This document shows, piece after piece, positions 46,300-53,401 of a stretch of DNA of 64,000 nt (within the stretch, counting starts at the first letter, position 1; each line of letters opens with the position of its first letter). The translations under genes were made by a program, and so were the position numbers. This stretch comes from Lysobacter sp. (lineage in GTDB: Bacteria > Pseudomonadota > Gammaproteobacteria > Xanthomonadales > Xanthomonadaceae). Under the pieces are notes generated by a model. The model searched no databases. It had not been told where the DNA came from and was given only the letters and a program-made list of their open reading frames with translations. The stretch is taken from positions 310,001-374,000 of the forward strand of contig JAHCAU010000002.1 of the NCBI GenBank assembly GCA_019634715.1. Direction: 5' to 3'.

Positions 46300-46403
46300 C
46301 ATGGAGCGCCAAGGAACGCTGCGCGCCCGGATCAGCGCGGACAAGGCCGATCCCGCCGCAGGCGATCGGGGCTTGGCGTGCAGCGGTTCGACGTGTAGCC
46401 GTC

Positions 46404-46434
46404 AGTAGAACTATCCCCTGGGGATAGCTCTACT
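46404..46434. promoter_or_regulatory. Palindrome copy 3, extended form
   Basis: Arms AGTAGAACTATCCCC (46404-46418) and GGGGATAGCTCTACT (46420-46434) with one mismatch, around a central T. It lies 40 bp after the STY4528 stop and 245 bp upstream of the PFL_4669 start. Confidence 0.6.
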
Positions 46435-46474
46435 GGAAACCACTGGCATCCACTTCACCGCCTTGCAGGCCTGC

Positions 46475-47725
46475 TCACTTGCTGGCGAGCAGGTTGCGCA
46501 GTCGCTCGATGTGCTGCCTGGCGACTTCTGGCGGCACCGGCTTGCCCTGCGGCTGGGATGGCGGTGGTGCTGGTAGTGGCCGCTCATTCGGCGGAGCGTG
46601 TGCCGATGGCGCGTCTTTCTTGGCCCAAGCGTTGAACTCGCCATGGATGGCCCGCTGGATGATGCCGAACAGATACCCCGCAGGATTGCGAATGCCGTGA
46701 TTACTGCACCGCGTAGCCCATTCGTCCAGCACGGCCTGCCTCAGCGAGGCATCGACCTGCTGCAACGCCACCCTGGCACCTGTCTGCTGCTCTGCCTTCA
46801 GTTCCGCGAAGCGTTTGGGCCATTGCAGGTCGCCCAGTGCGCGCGCCTGCGCGGTAGTACGTACTTCATTAATACGACTACTACGTACTGTACGGGCCTG
46901 CTTCGGATTCCGAAGAGAGGCGTCTGGCGCGGGTTTCGGCCCTGCTTCGGATTCCGAAGTGGGGTCATCGGGATTCCGAAGAAGGCTCGTCGGCCCTTCT
47001 TCGGAATCATGAGTGGCATCCTCTTGTGGATAACTTTCGGTCGCCGTGATGCCTTGGTTGGCGAGGCGTTCGGCCAGGACTTGCAGCCTTGACGGCAGGG
47101 CGCGCCCGGTGAGCAAGGGGTCTTTGCCGATTTCCTTGAGGGTGTGCAGGCCCACGATCTGCACGGCCTTGGCGGAATGACCGAGAGCCTGGCTGACGAG
47201 CTGCAGGTAGTCTGGGTCGAGCTGCATGGCCTCGAACGGCGTCAGAGGTTCGTCGTGCAGCACGTACAGATTGCCGAGGATGCGGCCAGTCTTGGGGTCA
47301 CGCCGTCGCCGCACGAGGCTCAGCCAGCGGGTCAGGCGCAGCAGCGTCAGCGCCCGGGCCACGGTTTCGTGCGAGGCCTGCCCGGCGCAGGGCATGGATG
47401 CCAGCCAAGGGCGTAATTGCTCGTAGGTGGGGAATGCCGTCACGCCGTCATCGTTGAGCATCAGCCGGAATACCTGCCAGGCGTTGCGCTCCAGCGGCGT
47501 CAGGCGGCGGTCGAGGAACAGCCGCCGCGGCACGGTCTCATGCCGGTTGCCGCTGAAGAGGAACGCATCGCCGGACGCGGCCGGTGTCGCAGGTGACGGC
47601 GTAGGTACGCGCTCAGGAGCGGGTGTTGGCGGGCTGGGCCTGGGCGCAAGGTCTTTCAGCGCCGCATCGAACAGGTCAGCGAGTGCGACAGGGCCATGGC
47701 GTGGTGCAGTGTCGTCCACGGCCAT
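46475..47725 (-). CDS. STY4528 family pathogenicity-island replication protein
   Basis: A 416-residue protein. The N-terminal third is Pro/Ala-rich. A winged-helix-like core follows, with RRLFLDRRLTPLERNAWQVF RLM, QLRPWLASMPCAGQASHETV and ARALTLLRLTRWLSLVRRRR (about residues 65-140), the family signature. The C-terminal domain has VLDEWATRCSNHGIRNPAGY LFGIIQRAIHGEFNAW. Between them lies a hydrophilic linker whose DNA holds iteron-like repeats and a DnaA box. The role as a replication initiator is inferred from the family name and this arrangement. It starts 3 bp after the DUF2857 stop. Confidence 0.82.
   Translation of the reverse strand: MAVDDTAPRHGPVALADLFDAALKDLAPRPSPPTPAPERVPTPSPATPAASGDAFLFSGNRHETVPRRLFLDRRLTPLERNAWQVFRLMLNDDGVTAFPTYEQLRPWLASMPCAGQASHETVARALTLLRLTRWLSLVRRRRDPKTGRILGNLYVLHDEPLTPFEAMQLDPDYLQLVSQALGHSAKAVQIVGLHTLKEIGKDPLLTGRALPSRLQVLAERLANQGITATESYPQEDATHDSEEGPTSLLRNPDDPTSESEAGPKPAPDASLRNPKQARTVRSSRINEVRTTAQARALGDLQWPKRFAELKAEQQTGARVALQQVDASLRQAVLDEWATRCSNHGIRNPAGYLFGIIQRAIHGEFNAWAKKDAPSAHAPPNERPLPAPPPSQPQGKPVPPEVARQHIERLRNLLASK
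46851..47033. other. Candidate replication origin inside the STY4528 gene
   Basis: Two direct copies of CTTCGGATTCCGAAG (46901-46915, 46945-46959), a partial copy (46971-46981) and an inverted CTTCGGAATC (46999-47008) cluster next to a perfect DnaA box TTATCCACA (minus strand, 47025-47033). On the other side, an AT-rich patch with AGTACGTA/TACGTACT inverted repeats (46856-46889) could be the unwinding site. The GC content drops sharply relative to the gene. Confidence 0.5.
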
Positions 47726-47728
47726 GGC

Positions 47729-48289
47729 TCAACCCAGTCCCTGATCGACCCACGACTTGATCGCGGCCCAGACCACCGACAGCGGCAAATCCATGCCTTC
47801 GGCGAGGTCCATGGCCGCGTCGAGAATCGAGGTCTCGTCCACCAAGTCCACATTCCTGCTGCTGGTGATGGCTTTCCAGCGCCGCCACAGTTCGACGTCC
47901 TGCTTCTCGTCCAGGACAGGGTGACGCCCCTTGCGCTTGGGCAGGCCCAGCACCTCACGGCGCAGGGCGACTTCCTGATGGGTCAGGCCATAGAAGCGGC
48001 TGACCATCTCCGTGCTGGCCCCCAAACGCAACATGCGATCGACGGTCGCGATTTCCTTCTCCACGTCCTGGGCCTGCGAGAGCAGACGCCGGAGCACTTC
48101 GCGGTTCACGGACACGGAACACCACGAGACACCGGCGTTGGCCAGCACGCTCACCATGGCGGGATGCTTGAGCGCATCCAGCTCGGCCTCGCTGAAGCCC
48201 ATCGCTTTGCAGCGGCGCAGTTGGCCGTTGCGCAGGTCGTAGAGCGCCTGGGCGATGACGGCTTGATTGAGCGGGTGCGGGGCGGACAT
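47729..48289 (-). CDS. DUF2857 domain ICE protein
   Basis: A 186-residue helical protein beginning MSAPHPLNQAVIAQALYDLR. LRNGQLRRCKAMGFSEAELD, WCSVSVNREVLRRLLSQAQD and MVSRFYGLTHQEVALRREVL (about residues 18-120) match DUF2857 (STY4526 group), a core family of PFGI-1-class ICEs. The last block looks like a helix-turn-helix, so DNA binding is likely, possibly regulation. Located between parB and the STY4528 gene in one leftward operon. Confidence 0.82.
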   Translation of the reverse strand: MSAPHPLNQAVIAQALYDLRNGQLRRCKAMGFSEAELDALKHPAMVSVLANAGVSWCSVSVNREVLRRLLSQAQDVEKEIATVDRMLRLGASTEMVSRFYGLTHQEVALRREVLGLPKRKGRHPVLDEKQDVELWRRWKAITSSRNVDLVDETSILDAAMDLAEGMDLPLSVVWAAIKSWVDQGLG

Positions 48290-48304
48290 GCGGGTCTCCT
48301 TCCT

Positions 48305-49939
48305 TCATGCCCCAAGGCCTGCGGCACCGGATTCCAGGTCCAGCAGGCGCCGGGCCAGGCGCAGCAATCGGAACAGCTTGACCAGCGCGGTGTCGCTCAA
48401 TCGCCGGGTCGCATCGCCTTGGCCGTGCAGCAGCGCTGGCAGCTCGGCGGCAAGCTGCCCGCCGTCCAGATCGGCATCGGTGAAGCTCTGGCCTGCCAAG
48501 CTCGCCAGCAATGCCAGCACGGCGCGGCCCTGCGGTGATGGGGGCTGCGCGTTGGCATGGCATGCGAAGCCCACGCCGTCCGCGCGTTCCTCGATGCACT
48601 GATCGAGGCCTGCCTCGCCCGCGATCTCGCGTGCGAACTGCGCGATGTGGATGCGCAGGCGGTCGGGCGTGTCCAGGCCCGCGTCGATGTGCCAGACGTC
48701 GGAAATCGGGTAGAGACCACCTGCCTGGACGGGAATGGACTGCAAGACATTGGCCGAGAAATCGGGCGCCGCATCCCCCAGCTCGTCGGCGATCATCCGC
48801 TGAATGGATTGCAGCCGTTCCGTCGTCGGTGCAGGCGAAACGATGTGCCCCTGCAGCAGATCGCCAGGAGCAGTCGCAGGGCTTCCTGCGGGCGAGCCGT
48901 CCGTCCCCGAGCCGCCCTCGCGGGCGCGCGACCCAGGCGTGGCCGCCGGCGTCGGGTCCGATGGGGCTGGTGCGGCGGGCGGGCGTGCCATGGTGCCAGG
49001 CTCAGGCAGCGCGGCCGGTGCCGATGGCGGGGTCGGGTCGCTGACCAGGGCGCGGTGGCGGCTTTCGGATTCGGTGAGGTCGAGCGCTAGCACGTCGTAG
49101 TCGATGCCGAGCATTTCGGACATCTGGCCGATCAGCTCATCCTGCACGCGCTGGGGGGCGAACTCGTCGGCCTGCGTGTCGAACTGCGACAGCACCTCCT
49201 GAAAGAAGTCGTCGAAATCCTGTACCAGGGTGCGGCCCTTGGCGTAGCGCTCCCACGCGAGCATGCAGGCCTTGCGCATGACCGACAGGCGTTCGACCTG
49301 GTGGCGGCCGAGGCCGCCGTAGAGCACGGTCGGGATCGCCGGCAGCAGGTAGCGCACCGCGTCGTTCATGCGGCTGATGTGCGACTGCTGGACTGGGAAG
49401 CCATCGGCGGCGAGGCGACGGGCCAGCTCGGACTGGCTCAGGGCGGTGCCGCTTTCCTGCTCGTAGAACTCGCGCGCCTTCTCGACGCCGAGGGCGCGCT
49501 CGATGAACGTGAGGCCCCCGCGCAATTCGTTCTCGGCCAGATGGCCGGTCAGCATCACGACTTCGCCGCGGCTGGGCCACGGGCGGAACAGACACGATAT
49601 GCGGAAGAACCGCTCGTCCTTGGTCTCCGACCACAGTTCGCGCAGGATCGCCAGGCGCGTGTTGCCGCCATTGCGGATGATGTAGTGGTCCTCGCCCGGG
49701 CGCCGGGTGATGGCCGGCGCTGCATCAAGGCCACGCTCGCGGATGGACGCCTTGATGTCCTCGTAGGCCGGGTTGCGCTTCTTCCTGGGATCGTGGTCGT
49801 AGGGACGCAACTGGTCCAGGGTCACGACCATGGGCGTGTCGGCGATCGGGTCGCTCAAGGCCGAGGTGGACGGGCCGCTGCGCTCGAACCCGGCCGCGAG
49901 CAGCTTGCCGGCCATCTGCTGGGAGGTCATTTCAGCCAT
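48305..49939 (-). CDS. parB: ParB family protein, PFGI-1 class (Shi-like)
   Basis: A 544-residue ICE partition protein. The ParB N-terminal domain spans about residues 35-130 (TLDQLRPYDHDPRKKRNPAY and ITRRPGEDHYIIRNGGNTRL AIL). The helix-turn-helix is LSQSELARRLAADGFPVQQS HISRMNDAVRYL (about 190-225). The C-terminal half is Pro/Ala-rich and then helical. It probably binds a centromere-like site on the ICE and works with ParA. The start 49939 has GGGAGG 6 nt upstream; a longer frame lacks support. It overlaps the preceding small gene by 8 nt. Confidence 0.88.
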   Translation of the reverse strand: MAEMTSQQMAGKLLAAGFERSGPSTSALSDPIADTPMVVTLDQLRPYDHDPRKKRNPAYEDIKASIRERGLDAAPAITRRPGEDHYIIRNGGNTRLAILRELWSETKDERFFRISCLFRPWPSRGEVVMLTGHLAENELRGGLTFIERALGVEKAREFYEQESGTALSQSELARRLAADGFPVQQSHISRMNDAVRYLLPAIPTVLYGGLGRHQVERLSVMRKACMLAWERYAKGRTLVQDFDDFFQEVLSQFDTQADEFAPQRVQDELIGQMSEMLGIDYDVLALDLTESESRHRALVSDPTPPSAPAALPEPGTMARPPAAPAPSDPTPAATPGSRAREGGSGTDGSPAGSPATAPGDLLQGHIVSPAPTTERLQSIQRMIADELGDAAPDFSANVLQSIPVQAGGLYPISDVWHIDAGLDTPDRLRIHIAQFAREIAGEAGLDQCIEERADGVGFACHANAQPPSPQGRAVLALLASLAGQSFTDADLDGGQLAAELPALLHGQGDATRRLSDTALVKLFRLLRLARRLLDLESGAAGLGA

Positions 49940-50180
49940 GGCGGCCTCCCCGCGCTCGGGATCGGGCCTCGCGCTCGGCGCGGCGGATCTGCGCCCGCGC
50001 ATTGAGGGCCGCCCGGTGGTCGCTGGCGGTCGAACTGGTGTAGATGGCAGCGCAGCCGGCCTTGGTGAACTTCAAGTGCCCGCCCGGTGTGCGCTTGACG
50101 TGCCAACCCTCGCCGACCGCGAACTCGATCAGGGCGCGCAGCCGCTTATGGCCTCGGGCCAGTTCATGTGCGTTCGCCAT
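49932..50180 (-). CDS. Small HicA-like dsRNA-binding-fold protein
   Basis: An 82-residue basic protein beginning MANAHELARGHKRLRALIEF. The central GEGWHVKRTPGGHLKFTKAG followed by TASDHRAALNARAQIRRAER resembles the HicA mRNA interferase pattern (G-W-x-V-x-R-T-x-G-G-H and SDHRA). No HicB antitoxin gene is adjacent, so it is either a solitary HicA-like protein or an ICE nucleic-acid binder. It overlaps parA (17 nt) and parB (8 nt), so it is part of the partition operon. Confidence 0.6.
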   Translation of the reverse strand: MANAHELARGHKRLRALIEFAVGEGWHVKRTPGGHLKFTKAGCAAIYTSSTASDHRAALNARAQIRRAEREARSRARGGRHG

Positions 50181-51039
50181 GGGGCCTCCCGGTATCAAGA
50201 GGGAATGGCGGGCGGCCGGACACCGCGGTAAATCGGTGCTGCCATTGCGGGAACAGTTCGCCAGCGAGGCCGCGCATGGTGTCGAGCGCGGCGGGGGCGA
50301 CTCTGCCCGGTGGCTGGCGGTACTCGACCCGATGCACCGGCAGGCCACGCGTTGCGGCGCGCGGATAGGCTTCGATGGCCGGCACGTCGGTGGCCAGCAC
50401 GCGGATGCCGGCGTGGTCCTGAAACAGGTCGCGCAAGGCCTGCTGAATCAGCCGAGCGTTCGCCGAAACCGGGTGGACACGGTTGATGAGCAGATGCAGC
50501 GGCGGCGGCTCGATGCCAAGGTGCCGGTATGGCGCGATGTCTTCCAGCAACTGCATGGTGCCGCGCCGTAGTTCGCGGGCAGCGAGGATTTCCGGGGTCA
50601 CGGGCGACAGCGCGAGATCGGAGGCGAGCACCGCCATCTCCAGCAGCACCGAGCGCGCGCCCTGGGTATCGATCAGCACCAGGTCATAGAGGGGAGCCAG
50701 AACCGGCAGCAGGTGCCGCAGCCGCAGGCGCCCGTCCGGCGCGTGCAGCAGCAAGGTGTTCAACTCGCCCAGGTGGTCGTTGGAGAGCACCAGGTCCAGA
50801 CCCGAAATGATTGTGCGGGACACGAGCTGGTCGAGGTCGCGCTCGTTGAAGGCCAGCAATTCATAGATGCCGCCAGGCGCGCGGTGGGTCAGTTCGTAGT
50901 ACGACGACAGGGTGGGCTGCACGTCGAGATCGAGCAGCAGCACGCGCAGTCCCGCGTCCGCAGCGAGTCCGCCCAGGTTTGCGGCCGTCGTGGTCTTGCC
51001 GACGCCACCTTTCGTTGAAATGATGGACACGACCTGCAT
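50164..51039 (-). CDS. parA: ParA family partition ATPase
   Basis: A 291-residue deviant-Walker ATPase. MQVVSIISTKGGVGKTTTAA NLG carries the KGGVGKTT motif (residues 10-17), with a second acidic motif in VLLLDLDVQPTLSSYYEL and a Walker B-like DLVLIDTQGARSVL. It lacks an N-terminal DNA-binding domain (type Ib). With ParB it segregates or stabilises the excised, replicating ICE. ATG 51039 follows GGAGAACGCC. Core gene of clc-family ICEs, next to alpA. Confidence 0.92.
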   Translation of the reverse strand: MQVVSIISTKGGVGKTTTAANLGGLAADAGLRVLLLDLDVQPTLSSYYELTHRAPGGIYELLAFNERDLDQLVSRTIISGLDLVLSNDHLGELNTLLLHAPDGRLRLRHLLPVLAPLYDLVLIDTQGARSVLLEMAVLASDLALSPVTPEILAARELRRGTMQLLEDIAPYRHLGIEPPPLHLLINRVHPVSANARLIQQALRDLFQDHAGIRVLATDVPAIEAYPRAATRGLPVHRVEYRQPPGRVAPAALDTMRGLAGELFPQWQHRFTAVSGRPPFPLDTGRPHGERT

Positions 51040-51081
51040 GGCGTTCTCCGTGTGAGGATGGAAAGTCCGCGGGAGAACGGA

Positions 51082-51294
51082 TCAGGCTCGGCTATTGACG
51101 CGCTCGTCGATCCACTGATCGATCTCGATGGAATCCCAGCCCACGGCACGCACACCCAGGCGCAGCGCCTGCGGGAACTGGCGCTTCTTCATCAGGTTGT
51201 AGATGTGGGCACGCTTGAAGCCGGACTTCGCTTCGACTTCTTCCAGCCGCAGGATGCGGCGCTCGTTCGGTGGCAGTACAGGTGTTTGCGACAT
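51082..51294 (-). CDS. alpA: AlpA family transcriptional regulator
   Basis: A 70-residue DNA-binding protein. ILRLEEVEAKSGFKRAHIYN LMKKRQFPQALRLG (about residues 14-47) is the AlpA winged-helix motif, followed by WDSIEIDQWIDERV. AlpA-type regulators act on integration or excision functions; in clc ICEs alpA is the first gene of the parA-parB-core operon. ATG 51294 is chosen over a GTG three codons earlier. Confidence 0.88.
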   Translation of the reverse strand: MSQTPVLPPNERRILRLEEVEAKSGFKRAHIYNLMKKRQFPQALRLGVRAVGWDSIEIDQWIDERVNSRA

Positions 51295-51412
51295 GGCGGT
51301 CACTCCTGAACGCTCAGGGGCGTTTGTTGGCGTGACCTCTATTCAATAGACACGGCTGCGGAAAGACATTGCAAATGCAATCTCCGCGACTGCACATACA
51401 AGCTGGAAATCC

Positions 51413-52159
51413 TCAGAGCGTGGCGCTATGCAGCCGGCGCCTGGCCGTGGCGAACTTGCCGTTCAGTGTCCGCTCGGCGATCCCCATGACGCCGTGGTGA
51501 TGGGCGACCAGTGCGCTGACCACGGCCTCCTGCGTCTTGAAGCTGGAGTACGGCGCGCCCGAGGGCGACTGGCCGAGCATCAGCTCCAGCATGCTCCCGA
51601 TGATGTTCAGGTAGGTGGCCTCGGCCCGATCGCTGATCGGGCACTGCGCGCAGGCGGGAATCACCGTGGACTGCTTGAGCAGCGCGTCGTGCTTGTCCTG
51701 CAGCTCGCGAAGTTGGCGCTTGGACTGCTCCAAGGCGGATTTGAGAGCCTGTCGTTCGACCAGCATGGCTTGCCCGGTTTCCAGAGAGATGGAGGGGTGA
51801 GCAATGCGTTCGCTGCGAGAGAAGAGAAAGCTTGGTCGCTGCTCGGGGTAGTGCTGGCGCATCCAGCGCTTCAGATCGACATGGCGGACGGTGAGGTCGG
51901 GAGAGTCGATCAGTTCGGTGTCGTGCGTCGTGATGCCGTCCCGCCCGAAGGGCAGTTCCCCATTGAGGATGCCGTCATAGATGCGCTCGGTGTACAGCCG
52001 CAGTTCGCCCCAGCGCGGGCAGTCGAGTGACTGCGGCAGGTTCCGTGACGACGAAATAGAGGCCAGAATCACCTGCTCATACCGCAGCAGCCCGGCCCAG
52101 CGGATGGACGCTTCGATCGGGCAATAGAACACCTTTGATGTTGGTGCATTGTTGTTCAT
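51413..52159 (-). CDS. InrR-position ICE protein
   Basis: A 248-residue soluble protein beginning MNNNAPTSKVFYCPIEASIR. The first 110 residues hold WAGLLRYEQVILASISSSRN and TVRHVDLKRWMRQHYPEQRP. A coiled coil (QALKSALEQSKRQLRELQDK, about residues 145-175) follows, then CAQCPISDRAEATYLNIIGS with a CxxC pair. By position at the extreme ICE end it corresponds to InrR of ICEclc, which promotes integrase expression, but homology cannot be proved here. AAGGAG lies 8 nt before ATG 52159. Confidence 0.6.
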   Translation of the reverse strand: MNNNAPTSKVFYCPIEASIRWAGLLRYEQVILASISSSRNLPQSLDCPRWGELRLYTERIYDGILNGELPFGRDGITTHDTELIDSPDLTVRHVDLKRWMRQHYPEQRPSFLFSRSERIAHPSISLETGQAMLVERQALKSALEQSKRQLRELQDKHDALLKQSTVIPACAQCPISDRAEATYLNIIGSMLELMLGQSPSGAPYSSFKTQEAVVSALVAHHHGVMGIAERTLNGKFATARRRLHSATL

Positions 52160-52237
52160 GCTCCCATCTCCTTCCAGGAGAACTACATGGCCGACTCCTT
52201 TGGTGCCAACCTCATGGTCGGCCTGTTGTCTGTGCGT

Positions 52238-52261
52238 GAAGCGGGTCATGTGACCCGCTTC
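52238..52261. promoter_or_regulatory. 24-nt palindrome upstream of the InrR-position gene
   Basis: GAAGCGGGTCA and TGACCCGCTTC are perfect 11-bp arms around TG. It sits 79 bp upstream of ATG 52159, where an operator for that gene's promoter would be expected. No T tract on either side. Confidence 0.55.
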
Positions 52262-52769
52262 GTCATGGGGCTTGAGTGCTTCTCACCAGTTCGCGCTACT
52301 GGTAGCTGTCGTGTGCTCGATGTGCAAAAATCCGTCGATTAGAAGGTCGAGCATCGGGACGCAGACTCGACAGTGACGCTCACGCTATCAGCGTCGTAAG
52401 AAGTTACGGGTTCTGCAAAACCGTCTGGGTATGGCCTGATATGCCAACGGTTTTACGAGGCGCGAAGGGCTCGCAATCGCTGCCCGACGTCCACAAGGAC
52501 GCGGTGAACCCCCAGCCTGTGATGCTTGCCCGGCATCCTGATATAGCGACAAAGAATCGCGCGCTGACGCGCCACGACTAGGGTGCGCGTTCTTCCTGCA
52601 TGATTTGCGCGGACGAGCTACGCAATGCGCGGTGCATGTAGCTCGTAGCTGGCATCCGAACGGAGCCAGCACCGAGAGGGTCGACCTGGACGTCATCGCG
52701 GTAGCGGTGCGGGTGCCGAGAGCAGGGCACAGGCGGCCAGTTCGAGACCGTCGCTGACGACGTTGTGAC

Positions 52770-52800
52770 GAGTGTGGGTCGGGTGTGCTGAGTGTGGGTC
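52770..52800 (+). repeat. Pair of 11-bp direct repeats near the ICE end
   Basis: GAGTGTGGGTC occurs at 52770-52780 and 52790-52800. The copies are spaced exactly 20 bp apart, two helical turns, and lie 35 bp upstream of the outward promoter. They could be integrase arm sites or regulator sites. Confidence 0.5.
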
Positions 52801-52834
52801 TATGGACGCCAGTGGAACTCTTTGGACGATCTTG

Positions 52835-52863
52835 TTGGCGGAGGCGAAAAACTAGGCTACAAT
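52835..52863 (+). promoter_or_regulatory. Outward-facing promoter at the ICE end
   Basis: A -35 TTGGCG (52835-52840) and a -10 TACAAT (52858-52863) at the ideal 17-nt spacing, reading across the attachment site. Integrated, it points at tRNA-Cys and tRNA-Leu. In the excised circle it would read toward the integrase end, like Pcirc of ICEclc. Confidence 0.6.
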
Positions 52864-52931
52864 ATAGGTCTTCGCTGGCCACCTCGGCGAAGAAAGAGCT
52901 TGGGAATCAACGACTTACTGTCCTAGTAAAC

Positions 52932-52949
52932 GTCTCGTTTCCCGCTCCA
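52932..52949 (+). other. ICE attachment site (18-bp 3' end of tRNA-Gly)
   Basis: GTCTCGTTTCCCGCTCCA is identical to the last 18 bases of bacterial tRNA-Gly(GCC) genes, the known target of clc-family ICEs. No tRNA body precedes it: upstream is ICE sequence, so this is the duplicated half-site. The intact tRNA-Gly and the integrase gene must lie at the other ICE end, left of the window. Confidence 0.9.
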
Positions 52950-52958
52950 GATTCAAGC

Positions 52959-52980
52959 AAGCCCCGGTTCGCCGGGGTTT
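52959..52980 (+). terminator. Hairpin following the tRNA-Gly half-site
   Basis: GCCCCGG and CCGGGGT arms around TTCG, followed by TTGTTGTTT. In the uninterrupted chromosome it would lie directly after tRNA-Gly. Confidence 0.5.
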
Positions 52981-53060
52981 GTTGTTTCAAGGGAATCCAT
53001 CAGGAAAATGGGTTTCGAGGATTGATTCCGTCATCGGATCAGCCTCAAAATGCAATCTCT

Positions 53061-53134
53061 GGCCTGGTAGCAGAGTGGTTATGCAGCGGATTGCAAATCC
53101 GCGTACGCCGGTTCGATTCCGACCCAGGCCTCCA
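53061..53134 (+). tRNA. tRNA-Cys (anticodon GCA)
   Basis: A 74-nt tRNA with acceptor stem GGCCTGG/CCAGGCC, encoded TCCA end, anticodon GCA (53093-53095) in ATTGCAAAT, and T-loop GTTCGATTC. It is the first chromosomal gene beyond the ICE and was probably part of a Gly-Cys-Leu tRNA cluster. Confidence 0.97.
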
Positions 53135-53154
53135 AGTTTCAGCAGCTTCAAACG

Positions 53155-53178
53155 AAAACCCGCTCCGGCGGGTTTTTT
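53155..53178 (+). terminator. Rho-independent terminator after tRNA-Cys
   Basis: AAAACCCGC (53155-53163) pairs with GCGGGTTTT (53168-53176) around TCCG and runs into a T tract. It separates tRNA-Cys from tRNA-Leu, so tRNA-Leu may need its own promoter. Confidence 0.8.
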
Positions 53179-53261
53179 GTTGCCCGGGAAAAGGCGCTGG
53201 AGCGGGCCGGCCCATGCCGGATGTTTCCAACGCGCGATCGCTCAGGCACGCTATGCGCGCT

Positions 53262-53344
53262 GCCCGGGTGGCGAAACGGTAGACGCAGGGGACTTAAAAT
53301 CCCCCACTCGAAAGGGTATGTGGGTTCGAGTCCCACCCCGGGCA
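53262..53344 (+). tRNA. tRNA-Leu (anticodon TAA)
   Basis: An 83-nt class II tRNA with acceptor stem GCCCGGG/CCCGGGC, a long variable arm (CACTCGAAAGGGTATG region), anticodon TAA (53295-53297) and T-loop GTTCGAGTC. The 3' CCA is not encoded (CAA follows the discriminator A). Confidence 0.96.
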
Positions 53345-53401
53345 CAAGATCAATCCGCTCGTCGGGTTCGTCCGCGCGATGCATCATTCGCAGGAGTCAC
53401 C

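Larger units (their letters stand above)
52160..52931. other. Non-coding ICE end region
   Basis: About 770 bp between the InrR-position gene and the attachment site. It carries a long palindrome (52238-52261), a pair of 11-bp direct repeats (52770-52800) and an outward promoter (52835-52863). A minus-strand frame at 52388-52882 has no ribosome-binding site and no recognisable product. The rest shows no gene. Confidence 0.6.

Noticed and set aside
52388..52882. Minus-strand frame of 164 codons at the ICE end
   Set aside because: No ribosome-binding site, and it overlaps the direct repeats and outward promoter.
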